Positions 1 through 10,929 of a stretch of 64,000 nt of DNA are shown one piece after another; the stretch's first letter is position 1, and each line of letters begins with the position of its first letter. Origin of the DNA: Platanthera guangdongensis (lineage: Eukaryota; Streptophyta; Magnoliopsida; Asparagales; Orchidaceae); the NCBI GenBank assembly GCA_039583875.1, contig CM077166.1, positions 88,410,564-88,474,563 on the forward strand, written 5' to 3'. Position numbers and translations under genes: made by a program. The notes under the pieces were generated by a model that searched no databases, was not told where the DNA came from, and worked only from the letters and a program-made list of their open reading frames with translations.

Positions 1-258
1 GTAACAGACGGTATCGACGGCACCGTCACGTCAGGCCCTGTCGTCCTGGCCTGGCTGTCCTGCTGCGTAGTCTGCGGCTGCTCTACCTGCGGCGTGACCT
101 CCTAAAAAGGAAGACGTAGCAACCGTTAGTCGAAACGACTAAGTGGTTTCACATCCGCTCCCCCGGTGACTCCTCGGCACCGGGCGGAGAAAGAGAAACA
201 AGGGCACAATATATATCAGTAAGTATAAAAGTACAATCAGGTGACAAGGTACATGAGT

Positions 259-354
259 ATCAATGTATAACTAGCAGTTCTACAAAAGCTATCAATATGT
301 AAACTAACAATTCTACAAGAGCCATCAAGGTATAATAACAAGTGTAAGAAAGCT
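259..354 (-). repeat. Imperfect ~32-bp tandem repeat in G1 LTR
   Basis: Three diverged units begin atcaatgtata (259), atcaatatgta (291) and atcaaggtata (324), next to the hairpin pair. The same repeat is at 8609-8704. Confidence 0.6.
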
Positions 355-369
355 TCAGCAGGAAAGTAA

Positions 370-469
370 CTTAACTTATAAGAATGCCCATACAAACTTA
401 TAAGTTAAGGATCGGGTTGCATAAAGTAACTCATCGTATAAGAGTGCCCATACAAACTTATACGATGAG
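370..469 (-). other. Two tandem covarying RNA hairpins in G1 LTR leader
   Basis: A 60-bp unit is repeated twice. Unit one has perfect 13-bp arms at 370-382 and 397-409; unit two at 430-442 and 457-469. Both have 14-nt loops (coding strand TTTGTATGGGCATT and TTTGTATGGGCACT). The stems differ at three base pairs and every change is matched on the other arm. The hairpins lie downstream of the TATA box, so they should be present in RNA. Confidence 0.9.
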
Positions 470-2408
470 GATCTTGTTGTGCAATGATATGAAATGCTAT
501 GAATGCTATGCAATGACTCACCCATGCACACCCATGCAATTGCTATGTCGACACAGACTGTAGTTCCCACTTTTCGAGCAGGTAGCTAACCTCTCAGGCA
601 TCAGCCGCCGTGGCCAGGCGGTGACAGTAGAACGGGCACTTCTACTACTAGGCGGGTATCACACTACTTCACCTAGGCCTCCGTACGCCTCAACGCTAAG
701 AACACAGCAGCGGAGCCCATGCGTACTATGGCCCAGCGGGGTCTTGGGTAGGTGTGCACCAAGAACACAGCCCGAACTGGCCTTACGTGACCCGGAAGGG
801 GCCTCGGAAGAAAGCACGAGGACACAGCCCAACCGTTCACATGGCCGGAGGGGCCTCGGGACGTGAACACCGAGGACACAGCCCAAACCGACCAAGTCTA
901 ACTGTCAACTCCCGTCGGTGTGACGACTGGCGAGCCCGTAGACCTGCCACACTATCCTTAACCCGGGATTACGACACCGCGTGTCGACTCACACCACATG
1001 CAAACACCATATCAACACAACATGGAAGGGGCCTCGGAAGTAAACACGAGGGCACAACCCAACCATCCATCCGCACCCTATCTCAACACAACCAAAACAA
1101 GTGGCGGTCAACACCGCACTTACGAACTTACACAATACTACCCGTAGGGAGACAACGCTCTAAGTATTGGTCCACTAGACTCATTTCATTAGTCGAACAT
1201 ATCCATGGCCATGGTCTATTCATCTATATGACTTCCCAAATGATGACAATGTAAAATAACGTAATGCGCATATAAGATCTATCACATCATCCTTTTTAGT
1301 AATATCATAACTTAAACATGAAGTGTACCATATTCAATCTTTCAATTCCTACCAGTTCAATTCTTTTAAACAAGTTTGTTTCACAATTTGGTAATATGAA
1401 ATATGATTAATAAGATACTTCAATCACACAACAAATGATTAATCATAAGGGTTCATCCAAGGCAAGTATCTTGCATTAATAATTTCACCGAAACAAAATC
1501 CATTTTTCCTTAAGCCCAGAATTTAGGCGCAGGTTGAATCTGGACAGCAACTTCGACCGGAGATTCCTGAGGCTACAGGAATCCGGTGAAGTCGTGTAAC
1601 CCCTCGATGGAAAGGTATTTCCATGGACTACATCTTTCATATTCAGAGCTCAACCCAGATTTGACATTATCCTACTTGAAATCGGACTTGAAGTCCGCTG
1701 CGTACAGAACACAGTTTCTGCATGCAGGATTTGTAAAACCCCATTTTCGTTTAGACTTTCCCGTGGCTACAGACATCACCTAAAGTCGTGCAACCACTCG
1801 TTGGAAAGGTATTTCCAAGGGCTTCAACTTTCGTGTTTAGCGGAAAGCCCAGATCTGGCCTTATCCATAGGGAAAATGGCCTAGAAGATCGCTGCGCGCA
1901 GAATACAGATTCTGCGCGCATCTTAAAGGAAAATGAACGGCATAGGTTCGTCTTCCTCCTCAAGCGATCGTTTCTAAATTTTCCAGAAATATTCTCCTCC
2001 CTTATTCAACCTCAAAGGCCATAAACTCCTCACGAGACCATCCACCCATCGTCATATTGAAGATAAGGGGAAGGGTTGAAGAGATCTAAAGTCTAGAACA
2101 CAAGTTCTAACATGGCCTAACCTAGAGATCTTCTCCTCTCCATCAAGACTCTGTTGAGTCGATGTCTCTCCTAAGGCATAACTATAGATCTAGCACCAAG
2201 GGAGAGGGTAGGAAACTCACATTGGCTCCAGCGGTACCACCATTTCTAGCCATGGATCTCGTAGTTCTCCTTGGCGGCATCTTCTCTTTCACGGCGATGG
2301 CGGATCTCCTTTGGTAAAACTTGCTTCTGCAGTTTTCCCTCTCACAGGAGTTCTCACAGGAATTAGGGGATGAAAAGAGCATGAAAACGGCTAGGGTTTT
2401 CTGTCCCC

Positions 2409-2418
2409 TATATATATA
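2409..2418 (-). promoter_or_regulatory. TATA box of G1 3' LTR
   Basis: The + strand tatatataaa reads TTTATATATATAGGGG on the coding strand and directly follows the palindrome array. The position fits the U3/R boundary. Confidence 0.7.
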
Positions 2419-2579
2419 AAATGTGACACGGGTAGGGACACGGCCGTGTCCTTACCCGTGTCCTGCCTGGCGAAGCGGCAACGACAGTTTCCATGTCGGT
2501 TCATTACTTGACACGGCCGTGTGCATGGCCGTGTCCTTGGCCGTGTACTTCTCAGGTTGCCTCTCGACACTTCTCGTCG

Positions 2580-3015
2580 AGCTTAACTCGACGCACACGG
2601 GTGGGCACACGGCCGTGTCCCTACCCGTGTCCCTTGGTGTCGACACAGCTCGACGATCTCGACACGGCTCGTCGAGCTCAACTCGACGCACACGGGTAGG
2701 CACACGGCCGTGTCCCTACCCGTGTCCCTTGGTGTCGACACAGCTCGACGATCTCGACACGGCTCGTCGAGCTCAACTCGACGCACACGGGTAGGCACAC
2801 GGCCGTGTCCCTACCCGTGTCCCTTGGTGTCGACACAGCTCGACGATCTCGACACGGCTCGTCGAGCTCAACTCGACGCACACGGGTAGGCACACGGCCG
2901 TGTCCCTACCCGTGTCACTTGGTGTCGACACAGCTCGACGATCTCGACACGGCTCGTCGAGCTCAATTCGACGCACACGGGTAGGCACACGGTCGTGTCC
3001 CTACCCGTGTCACCT
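2580..3015 (-). repeat. 95-bp tandem array of palindromes in U3 of G1 3' LTR
   Basis: About 4.5 units of 95 bp. Each unit carries CACGGCCGTG, GTGTCGACAC and the inverted repeat CGTCGAG-CTCAA-CTCGACG. Unit starts recur at 2583, 2678 and 2773. Related single motifs extend the cluster down to about 2430. The array lies immediately upstream of the TATA box in the transcription direction, an enhancer-like position. Confidence 0.95.
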
Positions 3016-3141
3016 TCGTTTTATACTGATTCTCCATTTCTCCACAAGTGCAGTCCAATTCCCTGCACTCTCAGGACTCAAGTCAACCCTCCTGACTCAA
3101 AACACACACACTAGGGGCCTAGAGCGATTCGGGACGTTACA

Positions 3142-3180
3142 AATCCTATAAACAAAATAAAAGATTTCGTCCCCGAAATC
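3142..3180 (-). other. 3' end signals of G1: weak PPT and GGGGACGAAAT hairpin
   Basis: On the coding strand the inverted repeat GATTTCG-GGGA-CGAAATC (3180-3163) is followed by a T-rich stretch ending ATAGGATT next to the LTR. The purine tract is short and poor, unlike the aggagggtagggt of D, so it may be mutated. The hairpin matches ones at the same place in C and D. Confidence 0.6.
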
Positions 3181-3230
3181 AGGCTTAGGCTATGGGGAGA
3201 AGAGCATAACAGGAAACTTAACATATGCTT

Positions 3231-6200
3231 TTAAATAAGATTACCTTGAGCAAACAACTCCGGGTAGCGTTGCTGCATTAAATCCATTGGCTCCCACGTG
3301 TACTCTTCTTTCCCATGATTCGACCATAGTACCTTCACCAAGGGTACACTTTTGCGGCGCAAAGTCCTTGTCTCGCTGTCAACAATCCGCACCGGCTCTA
3401 GTCGCACAGACCTATCTGATGCCACTGCACCATCAGTAGTGGGAATATACTGGTCGGGCCACAACAGTGCTTTTCGAAGCGACGACACATGGAACACGTC
3501 GTGGAGATTTTCTAGTTTCTGGTGGTAACTCCAACCGATAGGCCAACGGGCCAATCCTTTCCAATATAGTATAAGGCCCAACATACCTTGGGCTGAGCTT
3601 TTTCACTCCACGCACCCGCGACACTCCATGCATCGGCCGAATCTTGAGGAACACTTTTTCTCCCACCTGGAACTCCACCATCCGATGCTTTTTATTATAA
3701 TATTTCGCCTGTCGACTTTGAGCCTCCAACATGCGATCCCGTATCAATCTGACCGCCGCATCAGTATCATCTATATATTCGTTCCCCAATGCCTTCGGAT
3801 CTTCATCTTGCACCCAAGACAAGGGAGTCCTGCACCTTCTTCCGTAAAGGGCTTCATGGGGCGCCATGCCGATGCTTGCCTGATGGCTATTATTATAGGA
3901 GAATTCCACTAGTGGCAAGAGCCTTTCCCATGGCTCTCCTCTGTCCAACACACATAACCTCAATAAATCCTCCAGTGTTCTGATGGTCCGCTCTGACTGC
4001 CCGTCCGTCTGTGGGTGAAATGCGGTACTAAAGGTTAGGCGTGAGCCCAAATACGCCTGTACCGCCTTCCACTCATTGGATGTAAACCGACCATCCCGAT
4101 CTGAAACAATTGTCTTGGGCACGCCATGATACCGTACAAATTGCTCCACGAAAAGGCGTACCAAAACATCCACGTGTGCTTCCTTCTTCATTGGAATGAA
4201 CCGGGCCACCTTTGTCAGTCGATCCACAATAACCCATACTGAATCATTCCCGGAGCGGGAACGAGGTAACCCATGAACAAAGTCCATGGAGATATCCTCG
4301 AACATCCATTCGGGGATGGGCAATGACTGTAACAAACCACCGGGACTCCTGCATTCAGCCTTCACTCTTTGGCAAGCTTCGCAATGTGTAACATAGTAGC
4401 GAACATCTTTCTTCATTCCCGGCCAACACATGGTCTTCCGTAATCCGGCGTACATCTTAGCAATACCAGGGTGCACTGAATATTGAGAGGAATGTGCCTC
4501 TCTCAAGATATCCTCCCGAATTTTGCCGCCCTTGGGAATATAGAGTCGGCCACGAAAATAAATGAGGCCGTCTTTGAGTGTGTACTCATCGGTGGTCCCA
4601 TCTTCAATTGCCTTGATTGCCGGGGCCAAGGCCGCATCCATTCCTTGCTCCACCCGAATCCGATCTCGGATATCACAAACTATGCTCATGTTGGCCAAAT
4701 ACTCCGCATACTCTGCCGAAGGATCCTTGAATACTAGAGTAATTTCCATCTCCTCGATCATCCGAGCCAACTCCATGCTCATCAGCCGAGACTCTGGGCT
4801 AGAGCCTGGCACTTTTCTACTCAAGGCATCGGCTACCGAGTTCGCTTTCCCGGGGTGGTAGTTCATGGTGAACTCGTAGTCGCATAGAAATTCCAACCAC
4901 CGCCGTTGTCTCAGGTTCAACTCCTTCTGAGTGTGAACATACTTCAAGTTTTTGTGATCGGAAAAGATCTCGCAGTGCACGCCATATAAATAATGCCTCC
5001 AGACTTTCAAAGCGAACACCACTGCTCCCAACTCCAAATCATGAACCGGGTAATTGATTTCATGTTTCTTTAACTGCCTTGAAGCATAAGCGATCACATG
5101 CCCGTGCTGCATCAGCACCGCTCCCATCCCTTGATATGATGCGTCTGTGTAAACTTGGAATCCTTCCTTCCCAGACGGAAGTGCAAGGATGGGGGCGGAG
5201 GTAAGCCTATCTTTCAATTCTTGAAATGCCTCTTCACATTGAGGTGTCCACTCAAATGGCACACCCTTCTTCGTCAAGGAGGTAAGAGGAAGGGCAATCT
5301 TGGAAAAACCTTTCACGAACTTGCGGTAGTAGCCAGCAAGTCCAAGAAAGCTTCGTACATCAGCCGCCGACTTCAAGGGCGACCACTCTTTCACGGCCCG
5401 CACCTTTGCTGGATCCACTGCTAACCCTGCTCCACTGATCACATGCCCCAAGAAGGCAACCTCCTTAAGCCAGAATTCACACTTGCTAAACTTGGCATAC
5501 AAGGCATGCTCCTTCAATTTCTTCAAAACCAAGGTCAGGTGCTCGACATGCTCCTCCTCCGTCTTTGAGTAGACCAAGATGTCGTCGATGAAAACAATGA
5601 CGAAGATGTCCAAATACGGTTCAAACACCTTGTTCATCAAACTCATGAAGGCCGAAGGGGCATTTGTGAGCCCAAACGGCATTACTGTGAACTCATACAA
5701 ACCATATCTCGAACTGAATGCTGTTTTCTGAATGTCCCCCTCATGTATCCTCAACTGATAGTACCCGGAGCGCAAATCCAATTTAGAAAACCAATGTGCT
5801 CCCACTAGTTGATCGAACAACTCATCGATCCGCGGTAGTGGATAAGTGTTCCGCACCGTCAACCGATTGAGTTCCCGATAATCTATGCACAATCGCAGTG
5901 TTCCATCCTTCTTCTTCACGAACAGCACAGGGGCTCCCCATGGTGATGAACTGGGGCGAACGAACCCTGAATCCACCAGTTCTTGCAATTGAACTCTAAA
6001 CTCCGCGAGTTCTTTCGGAGCCATTCTGTACGGAGCCTTGGATACAGGCTTGGCACCTGGTACTAGATTGATCTGGAAGTCAACCTCTCTATGCGGAGGT
6101 AATCCTGGTAGCTTCTCAGGAAATACCTCAGGAAAATCCCGCACTACCCGTACATCCTTTAATTCCAACGCTGCTTCCTTCAACTCGAACCAGATCATGA

Positions 6201-6623
6201 AGACCTCATCCCCCTTCATATGAGCCTTTACAGCCTGAATAGAAGATAATATCATACGTGGCGCCAAGCCAATACCTTGGAAGATGACGTCAGAGTCTCC
6301 ATGCCTCAAATAGATCCGTTTCTCCGCGCAGTCGATCCTCGCGAAGTGCCAGTCCAGCCATGCCATGCCCAAAATGATGTCAAACTCCGGCATTCTCAGA
6401 ACCGTGGCCGGCGTGTCAAAGGCCTTCCCATCAATAAATAACTCCAACTCGCACTTGGCGGTTGCGATCATCTCTGAGCCGTCCGGAAGGCGTACACGTC
6501 GGGCTATGCCAGTGAAGTAGTGTACATCCCCCATGTCTTTTATGAAATCATCGGACACAAAGGAGTGTGAGGCACCGGTATCGAACAGCGCATAGGCTGT
6601 CTTCCCGCCAATAATCACGGTGC
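3231..6623 (-). CDS. pol: G1 Pol (PR-RT-RNaseH-IN, chromodomain-like tail), one frameshift
   Basis: The main open frame runs from 6618 to 3433. In order it shows protease DTGAS (residues 13-17 from 6618), RT with YRELN and the catalytic FIDD at residues 343-346 (5592-5581), RNase H with YTDAS, integrase zinc finger HPG...CEAC, and the integrase core with MDF, SDRDG and a following Glu. A one-base shift near 3514-3520 (A-run gaaac on the coding strand) moves the end of the protein to another frame, 3584-3231, holding LHDVFHVS and a VLWSNHG...TWEP tail. The length is normal for a plant chromovirus Pol. Pol has no convincing start of its own; the reading most likely enters from Gag by splicing at 6624/6623. 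The frameshift may be real or an assembly error. Confidence 0.9.
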
Positions 6624-6718
6624 CTAAGTACCAACAACCAAAACTTATTGCTAGTGGCTAGTAAGTTCTAATCAATTCAAGTTAGACCATGCAAATATGT
6701 AAATAAATTAAATCATAC
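6624..6718 (-). other. Putative 95-nt intron at G1 gag-PR junction
   Basis: The coding strand reads GCAG|GTATGATTT ... GGTACTTAG|GCACC. The segment is AT-rich with a U-rich 3' end, like plant introns. Joining 6719 to 6623 splits a Gly codon in phase 1 and leads into the Pol frame, with 13 residues before DTGA. Unspliced RNA in the same frame reaches a stop codon within four codons of the donor. The segment is homologous in position to ones in C and D. Splicing is inferred, not shown. Confidence 0.7.
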
Positions 6719-7822
6719 CTGCAATCACATCTTGTGGGTTCCGTTCCTGCGCCATGTCAAGCGCGTACACCTGATCCCGGGCTGGTCCGGGGTTTCCTCT
6801 TGGCGGTCCTCATCCTCGACCGCGCATATATCCTCGCCCTCGTGGAGCTGCTGGAGGGAGAGCAGGAGGGAGAGCAGGAGGGAGAGCAGGAGGGGCGTTC
6901 CCATATAGTTGCGGGCAAAACGCCGGATGTGGCCCGGCTGGTTGCATTCGAAGCACACCAGACCACGACGCCCTTCAGGTTGTTGAAATCGCTGATGCTG
7001 TGGGGGTGGAGGCAACGCAGGCGGCTGCGGAACTGGATGCTCCACCCTATAGTTTCGGTGGACACGCCCGCCACCTCTTTGATAACCTCTTCCTCCTCTG
7101 AAGTCCCGTCTCCTTCTATTACTTGGGCCGACTTCCATCACGTCCTCCGCAGGCCTCTTGCTACATCCCATGTGGTCTGCCTCCAATCTTTTCGCCATAT
7201 CAATGATCTCCGCCAAGCTACCATCCGCTATAAACAAAAGGGACTGCCTTAGGGGATCTCGCAGCCCTTTATAGAAGCGCTTGGCATAACCTCTGTCATC
7301 CAACTCATAAGAATCTGCAAACCTTGCGAGATGCTGGAATTCCCGCTGGTATTCTGTAACCGACTTTGATCCCTGCTTTAGTAGAAGGAACCTCTGCTCA
7401 AGCTCATCTCGGGCCGAAGTAGGGATAAAGTGCTCCAAGAAAACACCCGAGAATTCATTCCAACTTATCTCCGTGTAGATCCGGCCTTGGAAGGTAGAGC
7501 CCATGAGGGACTTCCACCACCTCTTCGCATGTAAGTCCAAGACGGACACTGCCAATGTCACTGCCATGTTGGCTGGGCAACGGATACCGGCCAACAACTC
7601 CTGTATCGTGTCTAGCCATTCCTCTGTATGTACGGCTGACTCCGTCCCCAGGTAGACGGGAGGGGAGAGAGCCCGGAAGGTGCTCAGCCAGTTGGAGCTC
7701 GGGGCCTGTTGTTGCACCGGAGCCTGCTGAGCCTTAAAAGCATCCAGAATGGCGGTGAGCGTCTGCCCCAACTCAGACTGTTGGAACTGAGTGGGTATGG
7801 GAGGGGTAAGAGTACCCCCCAT
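6719..7822 (-). CDS. gag: G1 Gag (capsid/nucleocapsid), frameshifted near zinc knuckle
   Basis: From the ATG at 7822 the protein shows the retrotransposon Gag core (AKRWWKSL, ...EFSGVFLEHFIP..., VTEYQREFQHLARF), a basic Arg/Gly-rich stretch and a zinc knuckle starting CFECNQPGH. The knuckle's last Cys is missing because of a one-base loss in the T/A run at 6917-6920. Downstream of this point a different frame encodes a Pro/Ala-rich and RGRG linker leading to the intron donor at 6719. That linker frame has one further stop (TGA, about 6806). The open frame as it stands ends at 6725. A 12-bp triplet repeat (agcaggagggag, 6850-6890) lies in the linker. Confidence 0.85.
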
Positions 7823-8022
7823 CGGCTCAACATGCAGTGGAACCTACACATACACGACAAATTTGTGGTCAGGTTGGCTAAACTTAAGGTCAAAGTTGGA
7901 CAACTTAATGTGAATTACATATGGGCACACCACTGCTTCCGCTAAGTTAGTTTGTCCCCAAACTGACTAACCAAACGGGGGTGGCACCATTGTTGAATGA
8001 CTTCTTAGTTGAGGATCGTGGC

Positions 8023-8034
8023 AAACTGATACCA
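8023..8034 (-). other. Primer binding site of G1 (iMet tRNA type)
   Basis: The coding strand reads TGGTATCAG then TTTG, two bases inside the 5' LTR. The first nine bases match the iMet-type PBS seen intact in A and C (TGGTATCAGAG); the rest has diverged. Bases 7823-8022 between PBS and gag are a short untranslated leader with no other feature seen. Confidence 0.8.
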
Positions 8035-8719
8035 TTTGTAAGACCCCCCCTCCCCGGATCCCAAAACACGGCACGAAGGGGGAGTCTTATGCCCGGAACA
8101 GCCGCCTTGCGGTAGCATTAGCACACGGGCTAACCTGTACCACAAGACGCCTATTCCGCCGGCTGAAACCATATCAATATATCATGCCAACCCAACCAAA
8201 TAAATAAGCAAGAGAAGTCAAAATCCACACTAAGTATGATGTCCAAATACAATAATAAAGAGAAGCTAAAACATGCTTCTACAATATATTAGAGTACAGC
8301 TAATCAATGCCCAAACGGGCTACATCAGAGTAAGCAAAACACTAACATCGGTAACAGACGGTATCGACGGCACCGTCACGTCAGGCCCTGTCGTCCTGGC
8401 CTGGCTGTCCTGCTGCGTAGTCTGCGGCTGCTCTACCTGCGGCGTGACCTCCTAAAAAGGAAGACGTAGCAACCGTTAGTCGAAACGACTAAGTGGTTTC
8501 ACATCCGCTCCCCCGGCGACTCCTCGGCACCGGGCGGAGAAAGAGAAACAAGGGCACAATATATATCAGTAAGTATAAAAGTACAATCAGGTGACAAGGT
8601 ACATGAGTATCAATGTATAACTAGCAGTTCTACAAAAGCTATCAATATGTAAACTAACAATTCTACAAGAGCCATCAAGGTATAATAACAAGTGTAAGAA
8701 AGCTTCAGCAGGAAAGTAA

Positions 8720-8819
8720 CTTAACTTATAAGAATGCCCATACAAACTTATAAGTTAAGGATCGGGTTGCATAAAGTAACTCATCGTATAAGAGTGCCCA
8801 TACAAACTTATACGATGAG
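8720..8819 (-). other. Two tandem covarying RNA hairpins in G1 5' LTR leader
   Basis: This is the copy of the hairpin pair in the transcribing LTR, with arms at 8720-8732/8747-8759 and 8780-8792/8807-8819. The sequence is unchanged from the other LTR. Confidence 0.9.
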
Positions 8820-10758
8820 GATCTTGTTGTGCAATGATATGAAATGCTATGAATGCTATGCAATGACTCACCCATGCACACCCATGCAATTGCTATGTCG
8901 ACACAGACTGTAGTTCCCACTTTTCGAGCAGGTAGCTAACCTCTCAGGCATCAGCCGCCGTGGCCAGGCGGTGACAGTAGAACGGGCACTTCTACTACTA
9001 GGCGGGTATCACACTACTTCACCTAGGCCTCCGTACGCCTCAACGCTAAGAACACAGCAGCGGAGCCCATGCGTACTATGGCCCAGCGGGGTCTTGGGTA
9101 GGTGTGCACCAAGAACACAGCCCGAACTGGCCTTGCGTGACCCGGAAGGGGCCTCGGAAGAAAGCACGAGGACACAGCCCAACCGTTCACATGGCCGGAG
9201 GGGCCTCGGGACGTGAACACCGAGGACACAGCCCAAACCGACCAAGTCTAACTGTCAACTCCCGTCGGTGTGACGACTGGCGAGCCCGTAGACCTGCCAC
9301 ACTATCCTTAACCCGGGATTACGACACCGCGTGTCGACTCACACCACATGCAAACACCATATCAACACAACATGGAAGGGGCCTCGGAAGTAAACACGAG
9401 GGCACAGCCCAACCATCCATCCGCACCCTATCTCAACACAACCAAAACAAGTGGCGGTCAACACCGCACTTACGAACTTACACAATACTACCCGTAGGGA
9501 GACAGCGCTCTAAGTATTGGTCCACTAGACTCATTTCATTAGTCGAACATATCCATGGCCATGGTCTATTCATCTATATGACTTCCCAAATGATGACAAT
9601 GTAAAATAACGTAATGCGCATATAAGATCTATCACATCATCCTTTTTAGTAATATCATAACTTAAACATGAAGTGCACCATATTCAATCTTTCAATTCCT
9701 ACCAGTTCAATTCTTTTAAACAAGTTTGTTTCACAATTTGGTAATATGAAATATGATTAATAAGATACTTCAATCACACAACAAATGATTAATCATAAGG
9801 GTTCATCCAAGGCAAGTATCTTGCATTAATAATTTCACCGAAACAAAATCCATTTTTCCTTAAGCCCAGAATTTAGGCGCAGGTTGAATCTGGACAGCAA
9901 CTTCGACCGGAGATTCCCGAGGCTACAGGAACCCGGTGAAGTCGTGTAACCCCTCGATGGAAAGGTATTTCCATGGACTACATCTTTCATATTCAGAGCT
10001 CAACCCAGATTTGACATTATCCTACTTGAAATCGGACTTGAAGTCCGCTGCGTACAGAACACAGTTTCTGCATGCAGGATTTGTAAAACCCCATTTTCGT
10101 TTAGACTTTCCCGTGGCTACAGACATCACCTGAAGTCGTGCAACCACTCGTTGGAAAGGTATTTCCAAGGGCTTCAACTTTCGTGTTTAGACGAAAGCCC
10201 AGATCTGGCCTTATCCATAGGGAAAATGGCCTAGAAGATCGCTGCGCGCAGAATACAGATTCTGCGCGCATCTTAAAGGAAAATGAACGGCATAGGTTCG
10301 TCTTCCTCCTCAAGCGATCGTTTCTAAATTTTCCAGAAATATTCTCCTCCCTTATTCAACCTCAAAGGCCATAAACTCCTCACGAGACCATCCACCCATC
10401 GTCATATTGAAGATAAGGGGAAGGGTTGAAGAGATCTAAAGTCTAGAACACAAGTTCTAACATGGCCTAACCTAGAGATCTTCTCCTCTCCATCAAGACT
10501 CTCTTGAGTCGATGTCTCTCCTAAGGCATAACTATAGATCTAGCACCAAGGGAGAGGGTAGGAAACTCACATTGGCTCCAGCGGTACCACCATTTCTAGC
10601 CATGGATCTCGTAGTTCTCCTTGGCGGCATCTTCTCTTTCACGGCGATGGCGGATCTCCTTTGGTAAAACTTGCTTCTGCAGTTTTCCCTCTCACAGGAG
10701 TTCTCACAGGAATTAGGGGATGAAAAGAGCATGAAAACGGCTAGGGTTTTCTGTCCCC

Positions 10759-10768
10759 TATATATATA
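10759..10768 (-). promoter_or_regulatory. TATA box of G1 5' LTR
   Basis: Same motif at the +8350 offset in the LTR that would drive G1 transcription leftwards. The array lies directly upstream. Confidence 0.7.
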
Positions 10769-10929
10769 AAATGTGACACGGGTAGGGACACGGCCGTGTC
10801 CTTACCCGTGTCCTGCCTGGCGAAGCGGCAACGACAGTTTCCATGTCGGTTCATTACTTGACACGGCCGTGTGCATGGCCGTGTCCTTGGCCGTGTACTT
10901 CTCGGGTTGTCTCTCGACACTTCTCGTCG

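Larger units (their letters stand above)
1..3141 (-). repeat. 3' LTR of G1 (partial)
   Basis: This copy ends in ...GGGACGTTACA at 3141, so on the coding strand the LTR starts TGTAACGTCCC. From U3 onward in minus orientation it holds the 95-bp palindrome array (about 3015-2425), a TATATATA box (2418-2409), a long leader-like part and two perfect hairpins (469-370). Its terminal 314 bp are cut off by the window edge. Confidence 0.95.

Noticed and set aside
754..1254. 166-codon ORF conserved in both G1 LTRs (also 9104-9604)
   Set aside because: It is conserved only because the LTRs are nearly identical; it is antisense to the element, has low complexity and shows no recognisable domain.
2423..2988. 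Open frames on both strands with repeated RVGTRPCPYPCP- and RDTAVCLPV-type text
   Set aside because: They are translations of the 95-bp palindrome array; open frames arise because the unit lacks stops. The same applies to 29168-29716, 34399-34753, 42471-42894 and 62663-63205.
8023..8034. tRNA gene fragments at TGGTATCAGAG sites
   Set aside because: These are primer binding sites complementary to the tRNA 3' end; no cloverleaf surrounds them.
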